64,000 nt of DNA from Aliarcobacter trophiarum LMG 25534 (GCF_003355515.1 NZ_CP031367.1:682001-746000), one strand, 5' to 3'; shown: positions 7,237-15,867, counted from the stretch's first letter. Notes: generated by a model not told the origin, from the letters alone. Numbers and translations: made by a program.

Positions 7237-9399
7237 TCATTTCTTCTTAGGTTTACCCTTATCATCAAAAGTTGTATATTTACAACCTTTTGAATAGTTT
7301 GAGCAACCCCACCAATAAGATGTTTTTTTATCTTTTACAGTTTTTCTTTTTATTAAATCTCCATCTTTACAATCAGGGCATTTGTGACCACTTGGTTTTA
7401 ATATTAATGGTTTACCTTTATCATCAGGAAAAGATGTTTTACAACCACCTTGATAGTTGCTGCAACCCCAAAAAAATTTACCATCTTTATTTTTGATTTT
7501 TCTTAAATTTCCAATATCACAATTAGGACATTTTATACCACCAGCAAGAGTTTCAAATTTATTATTTGCTTTTATTCTTTCAATCTCTTCTTTTATATAA
7601 TTTTCAACATTAGCTAAAAACTCTTCTCTTGATAATGTTCCACTTTGAATATCTTTTTGCTGTTCAAACCATAGAGCAGTCATATCAGGACTTTGTAAAC
7701 TATCAGGCGAGAGTTCTATTATTTTTTTTCCTGTTTCTGTTGATTTAATACTTTTTCCATCTTCAATAATATAACCTCTATCAAATAGAGTTTTTAAATG
7801 ATTTGACCTTGTAGCTGGTGTACCAATTCCACCATTTTCACCTTTTTTATCTTTATCTTTTTCAACTAAAAGTTTTTTGATTTCAGGGTCTTTTATATAC
7901 TTTGCAACACTTGTTAAATCTTTTAAAAGTGTTGCCATAGTGTAATATGGTTTTGGTTTAGTTTTTTCTTTTGAGATATTTATATTATTACAATTTGCTT
8001 TAGCATTTGTAGTAATATTTTCTAATAAATTAGAATTATTTCCTAACTCTTCACTTTCATCATCTTCAATTTCACCTTTAAATAATACTTCAAACCCTTG
8101 TTTTGTTGTTCTCTTTGAGCTAGTTGTAAAAATATTATTGTTTATATCTACTTCAATTTGAGTGTGAATATACTCTTTTGGTTCATAAAATTGTGCTACA
8201 AATTTTCTAGCAATTAAAGTATAAACATTTAATTCATCTTTTGATAAATCTTTAATATTTACTTTTTGAGCTGTTGGGATAATACCGTGATGAGCTGTTA
8301 CATTTTCATCATTCCAAGCAAGAGATTTTATAGAGCTATTAGCTTGATCTATAAAATCTTCAAAATCTAATAAATTAGCTTTTATACTTTCCAAAGTTGC
8401 TGGAGCTTCACTAAATAGATTTTCAGGTAAATAGCTACAATCTGAACGGTTATAAGTTATTAGTTTATGCTTCTCTCTTAAACTTTGAGTTATCTCTAAA
8501 GTTTTATCAGGCTTATAAGAGTACTTTTTAGAGCATTCAGCTTGTAAATCAAGTAAATTGTATGGTAATGGTGGATTTGTTCTCTTCGGCTCATTAATAG
8601 CCTTTAAAATAACTCCATCTTTGCCTTTGCAGATATTTAATATATTATTTGCTTCATCTTCATTTGTAATTCTTTCATCAACTTTTAAATTTGCAATAAA
8701 ATTTATATTGTTTGAGTTAAAATTTCCTTTAACTGTATAGTAAAAACTGCTTTGGTGTGATTCATTTTCTTTATCTCTTGCAACAACTAAACCTAAAATC
8801 GGAGTTTGGACTCTTCCAACACTTAAAACACCTTGATAACCTTGTGCTTGTGCTAATGTAGTATATGCACGAGTTAGATTTAAGCCAACAAGCCAATCAG
8901 CTTGACTTCTTGCAAATCCACTATCACTTAAACCTTTAAAATCATCATTTGATTTTATCTCTTGTAAAGCTTTTTTAACACCTTTTTCTGTTAAATCAGA
9001 GATTAAAACTCTTTGTACAGGTTTATTATTATTTGCATAAATTAATATCTCATCTATAAGTACTTGACCCTCTTCATCATTATCACCAGCATTTACAATA
9101 GTTTTTATATCTTTACTACTTATTAAATCAATTATTAAATTAAGTTGCTTTTTACTGCTATCTTTTGGTATATATTTAAAGCTGTTTATATCAATATTAA
9201 AAGGTAAATCTTCTACTTTCCAGCTTTTATATTTATCATCATAATCTTCAGGCTCTGCAAGACCTAATATATGACCATAAGCCCAAGTTACTAGATTATC
9301 ACCAACTTTAAAATATCCATCTTCTCTTTGTACTGTTCCACTCAAACCTGTTGTTATTGCTTTTGCAAGTTCAGGCTTTTCTGCTATAAATAATCTCAT
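7237..9399 (-). CDS. topB: DNA topoisomerase III
   Basis: 720 aa type IA topoisomerase, which passes single strands and helps resolve replication or transfer intermediates. The Toprim domain starts with MRLFIAEKPELA (Glu7) and contains NAGDNDEEGQ around residues 103-112. The active-site tyrosine is Tyr316 in TYNRSDCSYLP. The C-terminus carries two zinc-ribbon repeats (CPNCDIGNL...WGCSNYQGGC and CPDCKDGDL...WGCSNYSKGC). Element-borne copies (TraE/TopB) are common on conjugative plasmids, and this copy is last in the replication gene cluster, 15 bases after the HTH protein. It is followed by its own terminator. This is probably an element gene, not the housekeeping topoisomerase. Confidence 0.9.
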   Translation of the reverse strand: MRLFIAEKPELAKAITTGLSGTVQREDGYFKVGDNLVTWAYGHILGLAEPEDYDDKYKSWKVEDLPFNIDINSFKYIPKDSSKKQLNLIIDLISSKDIKTIVNAGDNDEEGQVLIDEILIYANNNKPVQRVLISDLTEKGVKKALQEIKSNDDFKGLSDSGFARSQADWLVGLNLTRAYTTLAQAQGYQGVLSVGRVQTPILGLVVARDKENESHQSSFYYTVKGNFNSNNINFIANLKVDERITNEDEANNILNICKGKDGVILKAINEPKRTNPPLPYNLLDLQAECSKKYSYKPDKTLEITQSLREKHKLITYNRSDCSYLPENLFSEAPATLESIKANLLDFEDFIDQANSSIKSLAWNDENVTAHHGIIPTAQKVNIKDLSKDELNVYTLIARKFVAQFYEPKEYIHTQIEVDINNNIFTTSSKRTTKQGFEVLFKGEIEDDESEELGNNSNLLENITTNAKANCNNINISKEKTKPKPYYTMATLLKDLTSVAKYIKDPEIKKLLVEKDKDKKGENGGIGTPATRSNHLKTLFDRGYIIEDGKSIKSTETGKKIIELSPDSLQSPDMTALWFEQQKDIQSGTLSREEFLANVENYIKEEIERIKANNKFETLAGGIKCPNCDIGNLRKIKNKDGKFFWGCSNYQGGCKTSFPDDKGKPLILKPSGHKCPDCKDGDLIKRKTVKDKKTSYWWGCSNYSKGCKYTTFDDKGKPKKK

Positions 9400-9414
9400 T
9401 TTTTTAATTCCTTT

Positions 9415-10257
9415 TTACTTTTCTTGTGAAACATAATTAATTACTTTAATTTTGTTTTCATTGTTAAATTCACTATATCTACTACTAGATAAACCATAAT
9501 TTTTATCTTTTGTGATAAATATCTCTTTTTCCTTATTCCAAACACCAGTTAAAATAGAGCCATCATTATCAAGTTCTATATATGGATTACAATATGACAA
9601 ATAAATCAAATCATCTAAGAATTTTGCTAATCCAACTTTTCTTTCACTTCTAGTTTCATTTGAGTACTCTCTATAAATTTTGCTAAGAGTTCCTAAATCT
9701 AGTAAATCTTTTACTTTTAAATATGATTTATAAATGTCATCAATATTTCCTACATTTTTAATTGACATTTTTATTTCAGATATAAATTGATAGAACTCCT
9801 TATCTAAAAAGCTATCTTCTTTATTATTATTAATAATATTAAAGCTTCGTTCCATTGCATTCGTTCCAATCGTTCCACTACTTTTCTGTATAGTCGATAC
9901 TATAGGCTCTTGATGGTGTTCCAATCGTTCCATTGCATTCGTTCCATTTGTTCCATCAGATTTGGGACATAACTCTCCACCATCTTTTTTTATTGCTTTT
10001 TGATAGTGAACTTTCCTTTTTAATTCTCTAGCTGCATCAAATATTTCTAAAGCTTCATTAAACTCTTCTACCCAGCGATAAGCTGTACCTTTTCCAACTT
10101 CCCAAGATTTTGAATAAAAGCTATAACTGTTATGCTCTCCAACTTCAATATCATAGAAATATTCTATAAAGCACCTAGATTTTTTTCTTTTACCTTGATT
10201 TCTTAATTGACTAACATAATCTGTTGGAAGTGGTACTGTATGTGTTCTAAGTTTCAT
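9415..10257 (-). CDS. HTH replication-type protein with internal iteron-like repeats
   Basis: 280 aa. The N-terminus has KSWEVGKGTAYRWVEEFNEAL (about residues 48-68), a plausible helix-turn-helix. The middle contains two protein repeats, GTNGTNAMERLEHH and GTIGTNAMERSF, encoded by seven copies of YGTTCCA on the + strand (9848-9955). The C-terminal part is helical with no recognised motif. Phage and plasmid replication proteins sometimes carry such origin-like repeats within their reading frame. The gene overlaps the upstream 77-aa gene by 4 bases, downstream of a RepA-like helicase gene. Initiator or helicase-loader function is inferred from context; the exact family is not recognised. Confidence 0.6.
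   Translation of the reverse strand: MKLRTHTVPLPTDYVSQLRNQGKRKKSRCFIEYFYDIEVGEHNSYSFYSKSWEVGKGTAYRWVEEFNEALEIFDAARELKRKVHYQKAIKKDGGELCPKSDGTNGTNAMERLEHHQEPIVSTIQKSSGTIGTNAMERSFNIINNNKEDSFLDKEFYQFISEIKMSIKNVGNIDDIYKSYLKVKDLLDLGTLSKIYREYSNETRSERKVGLAKFLDDLIYLSYCNPYIELDNDGSILTGVWNKEKEIFITKDKNYGLSSSRYSEFNNENKIKVINYVSQEK
9848..9955. repeat. Iteron-like direct repeats inside a coding region
   Basis: YGTTCCA occurs at 9848, 9862, 9871, 9917, 9926, 9940 and 9949. Step sizes are 14, 9, then a gap, then 9, 14, 9, so two blocks share the unit CGTTCCA-TTGCATT-CGTTCCA flanked by a 9-bp step. The arrangement resembles plasmid or phage replication iterons. Confidence 0.6.
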
Positions 10258-10487
10258 TTTTTACTTGCCAATGTTAATTTAGCTTCTAGCCATTCAAAAA
10301 ATAAATCTCCACTTGTTTGAGCTTCTTTTTTATTTTTTTGACCCCCTATACGAACATCTTTTAATTGATAAAGGTATCTCTTAATATTATCTTCATCAAT
10401 AAATTCTATAACATTTTGCATTTCTGAATAAACTGAACCGTCTTTACCTATAAAATATATTTTATTTTCTAATTCAACTTTTTGCAT
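10254..10487 (-). CDS. Small hypothetical protein (77 aa)
   Basis: Between the RepA-like helicase gene (12 bases away) and the HTH protein (4-base overlap), so clearly in the operon. An AAGGA-type site precedes the ATG. The N-terminal part reads like a small beta sheet (VELENKIYFIGKDGSVYSEM) and the C-terminus is helical and basic (FFEWLEAKLTLASKK). No motif or family is recognised. A replication accessory role is suggested only by the neighbours. Confidence 0.55.
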   Translation of the reverse strand: MQKVELENKIYFIGKDGSVYSEMQNVIEFIDEDNIKRYLYQLKDVRIGGQKNKKEAQTSGDLFFEWLEAKLTLASKK

Positions 10488-10499
10488 TTTTATATCCTT

Positions 10500-11741
10500 T
10501 TATAATATTTCAAGAGCAGAGTTATCAAAAACAATCTCTACAAATTTTTTAGAACTCTCTTGAGGAGTAATATGTCTTTTTACATTAAACTGTTTTAGAT
10601 GTTTTATAGCTCCATAGTTATCTTTAGATAGTTTTATATCTCTTAAATGTAAAGAGTTTAAATCTAAATCAAGAGATTTTTTATCTTTTTGATATACTTT
10701 GTTTACTTCATAACAAACTCTTGAAGCATCAACAAATGCTCCAGCACCTCTAGTTTTACTTAATATATTATCTCCAGCTGGTTTATTTGAATGATGTAGA
10801 AATACAACAGATTTATTTGTTTCTTTGCACCAGTTCATAAATGGTTGCATAAATAATCTAGCTTGAGAGTTGTCATTTTCATCAGCTCCATAAAAAGCTA
10901 AAAGTGGGTCAAGTACAATTAAGTCATAATCTTTTAATTCTGCTTTTAATTGCTCAAACCTATAACTCATTTTATAAACACCTTTATCTCTTTCTAAAAG
11001 AGGTTGAGGAGCTGTATCAGTTGTAGTTATATTTTTAAATCTATCATCTAGTTTTGTATCAAGAATATCACTACAAACAGAGTTCATTCTATGTTTTACT
11101 ATACTTTCTAAATCTTCACTAAGCCATAAAAATACTTTTTTATTTGGATTTTCTAAAATAAATTTTAGAGCTACTTGTACTACAATCCAAGTTTTTCCCG
11201 TTCCACCTTGTGCTGATATAATAGTTATAGTTCCAAGTGGAATAGGAAGCCAATTTTTTAGGTAAAATTCAGGCTCTTTTTCAACTACATCAAGAATACA
11301 ATTCTTGTTAATTGTAAAAATATTATTAGTTCTTATTTCATCTTGTTTATCTTTTAAAAATTGAAATATCTCATCATTTGATAAGTTTTCATTTTCACTA
11401 TTTTTTTTAAGTTCTAAAGATAAATTTTGAAATTGTCGTTTTAAACTATCATCTTTTATACATTTTACATATTTATAAATATCAGTTACAGGTGTTGCTG
11501 ATAATATTTTTATAAGTATAGATTCATTGATTGGTTTTTTTAACTTTTTGATAATATAATCTTCATCTATGGGCATATCTTCACTATGTAAATTTAACAT
11601 TGCTTCATAAATATCTTTATGGGGCAAAGAATAAAAATCATTAGGTTTTAGCTTTATAGATATATCTTCTATCAAAGATGGATTAAATAAGATACTTGAT
11701 AATACAAGAGCTTCTGTTTGGCTTATTAAATCTGTTCTCAT
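10500..11741 (-). CDS. RepA/DnaB-like replicative helicase (AAA_25 type)
   Basis: 413 aa. Residues 1-110 resemble the DnaB N-terminal domain (TEALVLSSILFNPSLIEDIS ... FYSLPHKDIYEAM). The RecA-fold ATPase follows, with Walker A QGGTGKTW near residue 180 and Walker B DLIVLDPLLAFYGADENDN, typical of the RepA/AAA_25 hexameric helicases of plasmids such as RSF1010. FLHHSNKP and KTRGAGAFVDASR are family sensor-like segments. It would unwind DNA at the element's origin, with the primase at 13.7-14.7 kb making primers. The presence of helicase, primase, topoisomerase and iteron-like repeats suggests the element can replicate on its own at some stage. Confidence 0.85.
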   Translation of the reverse strand: MRTDLISQTEALVLSSILFNPSLIEDISIKLKPNDFYSLPHKDIYEAMLNLHSEDMPIDEDYIIKKLKKPINESILIKILSATPVTDIYKYVKCIKDDSLKRQFQNLSLELKKNSENENLSNDEIFQFLKDKQDEIRTNNIFTINKNCILDVVEKEPEFYLKNWLPIPLGTITIISAQGGTGKTWIVVQVALKFILENPNKKVFLWLSEDLESIVKHRMNSVCSDILDTKLDDRFKNITTTDTAPQPLLERDKGVYKMSYRFEQLKAELKDYDLIVLDPLLAFYGADENDNSQARLFMQPFMNWCKETNKSVVFLHHSNKPAGDNILSKTRGAGAFVDASRVCYEVNKVYQKDKKSLDLDLNSLHLRDIKLSKDNYGAIKHLKQFNVKRHITPQESSKKFVEIVFDNSALEIL

Positions 11742-11750
11742 TTTTTTCTC

Positions 11751-12005
11751 CTAATATAATTGTTGTTGTAATAAACCTTTATTTTTATAATATAATTTGA
11801 ATAATTCAGAATCTACATCATAATATTTTTTGATATTCATACTTTGCATAAATTCTTTAAGAGCTCTATTTTTAAAAAGTAAACTTAAAGCATTATTACT
11901 TAGTTTCATTTTTGGTAAATCTGCTTTAATACTATTTACTCTTTCGTACAAAATTTTGTATTCTTCTATGATGGTACAAAGAAGATTTAATTGGTTTTCA
12001 CTCAT
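11751..12005 (-). CDS. Small hypothetical protein (84 aa)
   Basis: Ends 9 bases before the helicase gene starts. A GGAGAA-type site precedes the ATG (AGGAGAATTTACAA). The product is helical: LLCTIIEEYKILYERVNSIK, then KMKLSNNALSLLFKNRALKE, ending LLQQQLY. There are no motifs and no membrane segment. Its tight linkage to the helicase gene suggests a replication or regulatory helper, which is inference only. Confidence 0.55.
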   Translation of the reverse strand: MSENQLNLLCTIIEEYKILYERVNSIKADLPKMKLSNNALSLLFKNRALKEFMQSMNIKKYYDVDSELFKLYYKNKGLLQQQLY

Positions 12006-12017
12006 TTGTAAATTCTC

Positions 12018-12188
12018 CTATTTGTTTAAACTAAATTGACCTCTAAAGTAAGGCTCTATTTTTTGTATTGTTCTATGACTAAATTTTTTATATGCTATAA
12101 GCTTTGCTTCTTCAAAATCTTTAGCTTTTACAACTGTTATATTTATGTGCTTTTCACTAAAATAAATTATTAAATCAAAATCTACCAT
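12018..12188 (-). CDS. Small hypothetical protein (56 aa)
   Basis: Reading the minus strand from the ATG at 12188 gives MVDFDLIIYFSEKHINITVV, then a helix KAKDFEEAKLIAYKKFSHRT and the end YFRGQFSLNK before TAG at 12018. AAGGAA lies 8 bases before the start. It fills the gap between the 85-aa and 84-aa genes, leaving 12-21 bases on each side, as expected in this compact operon. It looks like a tiny alpha/beta protein of unknown family. Confidence 0.55.
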   Translation of the reverse strand: MVDFDLIIYFSEKHINITVVKAKDFEEAKLIAYKKFSHRTIQKIEPYFRGQFSLNK

Positions 12189-12209
12189 CTGCTTATTCCT
12201 TTTTTATTT

Positions 12210-12467
12210 TTATATAAACCCGTTTCTTTTTTCTATATCTATATAGACCTTGTGATATTTTCTTAATTGTTTAACAAAATATCTCATCTTGAAATACAAC
12301 TCTTGCAAAGTTGCTTTAAACTCTAAAATCTCATTTAATGAATATCTTTGAAAATCATCAATAATTAATTTTTCTATTCCTAAAAACTGATTTTTAAGTG
12401 AAAAATAACTCTCTAAAAAATCTTGTTTCTGTTTTTTTATAGCTTTATCTCTATTTTCTGCTCTCAT
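12210..12467 (-). CDS. Small helical hypothetical protein (85 aa)
   Basis: Starts 8 bases after the virB1 stop. The product is strongly helical and basic-acidic (MRAENRDKAIKKQKQDFLES ... ATLQELYFKMRYFVKQLRKYH) and likely a coiled coil. There is no signal peptide, cysteine or catalytic motif. It bridges the transfer gene virB1 and the replication gene group. Function unknown. Confidence 0.5.
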   Translation of the reverse strand: MRAENRDKAIKKQKQDFLESYFSLKNQFLGIEKLIIDDFQRYSLNEILEFKATLQELYFKMRYFVKQLRKYHKVYIDIEKRNGFI

Positions 12468-12475
12468 CTATAACC

Positions 12476-12967
12476 TTATAAGTTTTTGATTAGTACAGGC
12501 TTGTAATATTTTTCTTCAAAATACTTATCATATTTAGCTACATAGCCATTTTTAAAGCCTAATTCATAAGAGCCTGTATTGTATGCACTAAGACTTTTTT
12601 GAACTCTAGTTATTGAACTATCCTTTTTACTAGTATCTTTATAAAAGTTATAAAAAATAGTGCTTGAAAGATAGATGTTTTTGCAAGGCTCTAAAGCATT
12701 TTCTAAAGTTGTGTTAAGCTGCTTAAAGTTATCACTATTAAGCTGCATATACCCAACATCAACACTAAATCCAGCATTTATATAGCTTTGTGCTATTGTT
12801 ATAGCTTCATCTTTTGTTTTTGGAATAAAAGATATAAAGCTTTTTCCGTCTTTATTTACATTTACTGCATACGGATTTTTTGAACTCTCTTCTTGTACAA
12901 TCATTTTTACTATTTTTGTTGGAACGATATGATTTTTACATTGCTCTATAAATAAAGTATCTATCAT
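12476..12967 (-). CDS. virB1: VirB1-like lytic transglycosylase
   Basis: 163 aa with an SLT/lysozyme-like fold: catalytic glutamate in VQEESSKNPYAVNVN near residues 25-39, then GFSVDVGYMQLNSDNF and SLSAYNTGSYELGFKNGYV, all standard for VirB1/TraL. It cuts peptidoglycan locally so the secretion channel can be assembled. No obvious signal peptide is seen (MIDTLFIEQCKNHIVPTKIV), so export may depend on the system or the annotated start may lie within a longer original. It overlaps the 173-aa gene by 4 bases. It is placed away from the main virB cluster. Confidence 0.85.
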   Translation of the reverse strand: MIDTLFIEQCKNHIVPTKIVKMIVQEESSKNPYAVNVNKDGKSFISFIPKTKDEAITIAQSYINAGFSVDVGYMQLNSDNFKQLNTTLENALEPCKNIYLSSTIFYNFYKDTSKKDSSITRVQKSLSAYNTGSYELGFKNGYVAKYDKYFEEKYYKPVLIKNL

Positions 12968-13485
12968 TTTTCTATATCCTTACCTTGAAAACTTTTATAT
13001 TTTCCAGTTGGTTTAAATGTCTTTTTTTCACTATTTTGTGGTATAATAGGTTCACTTACAACAGATGAACTGTTCTTTTGAACCAGCCCGTCAAGACTTT
13101 GGGCTTGAGTGTAGGAATTGGGCGAACCTACCGTCTGTTGTTTGGCTTCTAATCTTTTAAATTCTGATATTTTTTTCTTATTTGCATGAAAAATTACATT
13201 TGTTCCATTATCATTTCTAATTGCAACATCACCCATTTTTTTATCATCAATTTTTTTAGCTGATAAAATTTCATTTTTTGATTTATATTTTGAAACACTA
13301 GGATTATCCATAATAATTTCAGGCTCACTTACTACTTTATTGATAGTATTTACAACATCTTTAGCATTTTCAAACATTTCAGGGTGTCTTTTTAAAAGAA
13401 GCTCAACATCTGCGATAGCTTCTTTTTCTCCTTTTAATGCTAGTGCTATTGCTCCAGCTATTTGGAATATTTCTAAATCACTCAT
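12964..13485 (-). CDS. Hypothetical protein with basic FKP tail (173 aa)
   Basis: No known domain. The N-terminal 50 residues are a hydrophobic helix pair (IFQIAGAIALALKGEKEAIA) and the centre is polar and probably disordered. The end, KKTFKPTGKYKSFQGKDIEK, matches the tails of the 248-aa protein, the primase, the 34-aa peptide and the 66-aa protein elsewhere in the element. It overlaps virB1 by 4 bases. A terminator-like hairpin ends about 22 bases before its start, so its expression may depend on read-through or a promoter overlapping that hairpin. A translocated or channel-associated protein is possible. Confidence 0.6.
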   Translation of the reverse strand: MSDLEIFQIAGAIALALKGEKEAIADVELLLKRHPEMFENAKDVVNTINKVVSEPEIIMDNPSVSKYKSKNEILSAKKIDDKKMGDVAIRNDNGTNVIFHANKKKISEFKRLEAKQQTVGSPNSYTQAQSLDGLVQKNSSSVVSEPIIPQNSEKKTFKPTGKYKSFQGKDIEK

Positions 13486-13506
13486 TTTTTACCTTTGTGT
13501 ATAAAT

Positions 13507-13532
13507 TAAAAAAGCCCCAATTAAGGGGCTAT
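13507..13532 (-). terminator. Internal terminator or attenuator
   Basis: AGCCCC (13513-13518), loop AATTAA, GGGGCT (13525-13530), followed on the minus strand by six U. GC-rich for this genome, hence strong. It sits between the primase group and the 173-aa/virB1 group on the same strand. Confidence 0.75.
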
Positions 13533-13555
13533 ATTTCGACTAAAATTAAGCATAA

Positions 13556-13675
13556 TTAAATTGTATATATTATTTGTAAGGAGGTAATAGGAGATAGGAA
13601 AATTAGACTTTTGCCAATATGTTTTAAAATCTCTTTTGTATCATTTAGCTTTTTCTCAAAATATTCAAATTTCAT
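13556..13675 (-). CDS. Possible small protein overlapping the primase stop (39 aa)
   Basis: Begins at an ATGA overlap with the primase stop codon (13672-13675), a common coupled arrangement. The product has a charged N-terminal helix (MKFEYFEKKLNDTKEILKH) and a hydrophobic C-terminal stretch (SLIFLSPITSLQIIYTI) that could insert in a membrane. It lies before the terminator at 13507-13532. No family is known; it could be a chance frame, so confidence is modest. Confidence 0.35.
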   Translation of the reverse strand: MKFEYFEKKLNDTKEILKHIGKSLIFLSPITSLQIIYTI

Positions 13676-14724
13676 AATCTCTCCATCTCTTTAAGATTAT
13701 TAATAGATTTATCTTTTAACTTAAAGGCTTTTTTTTTACTAACAGTTTGTGTTAAAAAATCAGTCATATCAAAACCATTAAACAATTTTAATTTATATTT
13801 TTTAGCTTCATTTTCCCAATCCCAAGTTTTCACACTTTGAGCAACATCTTTTAATTGGTCTAACATTTTAAGAGTTCCCTCTTTTCCAGCCTTGTCATAG
13901 TCATAAGCGACTATGATTTTCAGGCCTGAAAATAGCTCTAAATGCTCTTTTGGAATATCATTATTTTCAGCTCCAAGTGTTACAGCTCTGTAACCATTAC
14001 CAACCATATTTAAAACATCTTTTTCACCACCACATAAATACACTTCAATAGATTTATCTTTTCCATACTCTCTTAAATTTGCAAGATTAAAAGTTGTTCT
14101 ACTTCTACCCTTAGAAAATAAAACTTTTGATAGTTTTATCTCTTTTCCATCATTACCAATAAAGGGCTTTGGATTTTTATTATATTTCCAAAGTGTTAAG
14201 ATATTTCCATAATCATCTAATATCGGCATAATTAATCTATCAGATTGTTTTACATAACCAATTTGATATTTTTGTGCAATTTCTTTCTGTTTATTAAATT
14301 TTAAAGAAGGTAGAGTTTCATTTAAGAGCTCTTTATATCTATCAAAGTTCTCTATCCTTTGCTTTTCAAATTCTTTTATGTATTCTTTATTTATAAAACC
14401 ATCTTTTCTTATTGTTTCTGAACAATATCCTTTATATGAATTAATAGAGGGCAATTCTAAGTTTAACAGCTTGTGAGCTTTTTCTCTTGCTTCAATAAAA
14501 TTCATACGAGGATATTCAAGTTTTATAAAATCAATCAAATCCCCATGATTGCTTTTATTATCTTTAAATGGTGATGAAGTCCAACAACGAATTTTTCCAT
14601 CTTTATATATTCTCATATCAGGAGTATTTGAACTCTTCCAATGAAAACTTCCATTTCTAAAGACTTCAAAACCAAGTGATGAAATTGCATTCATCACTTG
14701 TTCTTTATCTGCATCTAAAGCCAT
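13672..14724 (-). CDS. DNA primase with Toprim domain
   Basis: 350 aa. The N-terminal 60 residues include HWKSSNTPDMRIYKDGKIRCW, a region in the place of the usual primase zinc domain but without its cysteine-histidine set. KQSDRLIMPILDDYGNIL is a DnaG-like linker. The Toprim core is VYLCGGEKDVLNMVGNGY (catalytic Glu) and IVAYDYDKAGKEG (Asp-x-Asp). The protein would prime replication or second-strand synthesis after transfer. It ends KKKAFKLKDKSINNLKEMER, a variant of the FKP tail. In RP4 and ColIb-type plasmids the transfer primase is itself exported, so a secretion signal here is reasonable. Its start shares TAATG with the preceding 34-aa gene. Confidence 0.85.
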   Translation of the reverse strand: MALDADKEQVMNAISSLGFEVFRNGSFHWKSSNTPDMRIYKDGKIRCWTSSPFKDNKSNHGDLIDFIKLEYPRMNFIEAREKAHKLLNLELPSINSYKGYCSETIRKDGFINKEYIKEFEKQRIENFDRYKELLNETLPSLKFNKQKEIAQKYQIGYVKQSDRLIMPILDDYGNILTLWKYNKNPKPFIGNDGKEIKLSKVLFSKGRSRTTFNLANLREYGKDKSIEVYLCGGEKDVLNMVGNGYRAVTLGAENNDIPKEHLELFSGLKIIVAYDYDKAGKEGTLKMLDQLKDVAQSVKTWDWENEAKKYKLKLFNGFDMTDFLTQTVSKKKAFKLKDKSINNLKEMERL

Positions 14725-14828
14725 TATCTACCAAAACCATTTAAACTTTTAGCTTTTTGCTTAGGTTTAAAAGTTCTTTGTTTTTGGGGATTAGGGGGTA
14801 TATTTGTTTTTTCTTTATATTTTTTCAT
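14724..14828 (-). CDS. 34-aa basic peptide with FKP tail
   Basis: Reading from ATG 14828 gives MKKYKEKTNIPPNPQKQR followed by TFKPKQKAKSLNGFGR and TAA. Its stop overlaps the primase start (TAATG), implying translational coupling. Almost the whole peptide consists of the basic tail motif seen at the ends of other element proteins. It may be a remnant of a longer gene, a regulator of primase translation, or a small secreted adaptor. No homologue is recalled. Confidence 0.45.
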   Translation of the reverse strand: MKKYKEKTNIPPNPQKQRTFKPKQKAKSLNGFGR

Positions 14829-14855
14829 TCTAAAGCCCTTTATATGATATAGAGA

Positions 14856-15602
14856 TTATCTCTCTATATCTTGCTCTTTTGATTTTGATTTACTTTGTGG
14901 TTTAAAGGCTTTTTTTTTATCTTCACTACTTTTAGCTTTAGCATTTGGAGTTGTAGTTTTTTCAACTACATTTCCATTTTTATCTTGAACTTCAACAGGA
15001 ATATCTTTTGATTTATTTTGTTCTTGATTTTTTAAAGTTTCTCTTCTAGCTTGAAGTTCAGCCATTGTTTCAATTTTTAGAGTATCTTTACCAATTGTTG
15101 CAACAGATTTTTCACCTGAATCATTTTCAAATTTAATCATATCTTGCAGTAAGTCTTTGTTTGATAATGTAACTCTTGCACCTAAATAAGCAGATTTATC
15201 AGTTGTATTTACTTTTATGCTATCAACAATTTTTTCAGCATTTCCTGATTTACTCATACTATAAAAGTATTTATCAGGTTCATTTGTATTTACTTTTTTG
15301 TTGAAGTAAATATACTCATCTTTGTTACTTTGTAAAGCTTTATCCATAGGGGCTAAAACAATATCTTCATTTTTGTTTTTATTTACAAAATAGTTTTTAA
15401 AACCATTTTCAGTATTTAAAGATAACATAACTGCACCTTTATCCATTCCAGCAACACTTGAAGCTTCTCTTACTATATCAAGTAAAGCTGTTGGTTTTTG
15501 TCTATCTTTTAAATTTCCATCTTTATCTTGATATTTTAAGCTGTTGTTCACTTGAACTGCTAATTTTGGGTTTTCCTCTTTTGTTAATTCTACAAATGCC
15601 AT
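14856..15602 (-). CDS. Hypothetical transfer-region protein with FKP tail (248 aa)
   Basis: The start at 15602 has AAGGAAAA upstream. No recognised domain. The first 190 residues read as a beta-rich globular domain (LAVQVNNSLKYQDKDGN ... AYLGARVTLSNKDLLQDMIK), followed by a charged linker and the tail KKKAFKPQSKSKSKEQDIER. It is the first gene of a short operon with the 34-aa peptide and the primase, after a 265-bp regulatory gap. A single-strand DNA-binding or primase-partner role would fit the context but is inference. Confidence 0.6.
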   Translation of the reverse strand: MAFVELTKEENPKLAVQVNNSLKYQDKDGNLKDRQKPTALLDIVREASSVAGMDKGAVMLSLNTENGFKNYFVNKNKNEDIVLAPMDKALQSNKDEYIYFNKKVNTNEPDKYFYSMSKSGNAEKIVDSIKVNTTDKSAYLGARVTLSNKDLLQDMIKFENDSGEKSVATIGKDTLKIETMAELQARRETLKNQEQNKSKDIPVEVQDKNGNVVEKTTTPNAKAKSSEDKKKAFKPQSKSKSKEQDIER

Positions 15603-15867
15603 AATTTTCCTTTTTTGTTTATCATCGACTAATCATCGAGTTACTCTATAATCTAAAACTTTTTAAGCTTCACCAATCACTTTTTTATATTTATTTAATA
15701 AATTATTTTCACATATCACACCTCCATTTGAATAAAGATTTATTTAATTTTTTTAATTTGAGTTTGTTGGTAAACAACGATATTTAAGCAATATTTACCG
15801 AGTACTTTATTATTAATGTATTTTTATAAATTTTGGCTATTGTTTTATTGCACCAATTTTTAGGTAT
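15603..15867. promoter_or_regulatory. Upstream region of the 248-aa/primase operon
   Basis: Gene-free. It holds a direct repeat ATCATCGA at about 15621 and 15633 just before the ribosome binding site, and a short palindrome TTGTT-GGTA-AACAA near 15764-15777. These are candidate operators for the leftward operon. No -10/-35 pair is convincing by eye in this AT-rich DNA. Confidence 0.4.

Noticed and set aside
7272-7496. + strand open frame opposite the topB zinc ribbons
   Set aside because: Shadow of a well-supported gene; leucine/tyrosine-rich translation typical of antisense frames.
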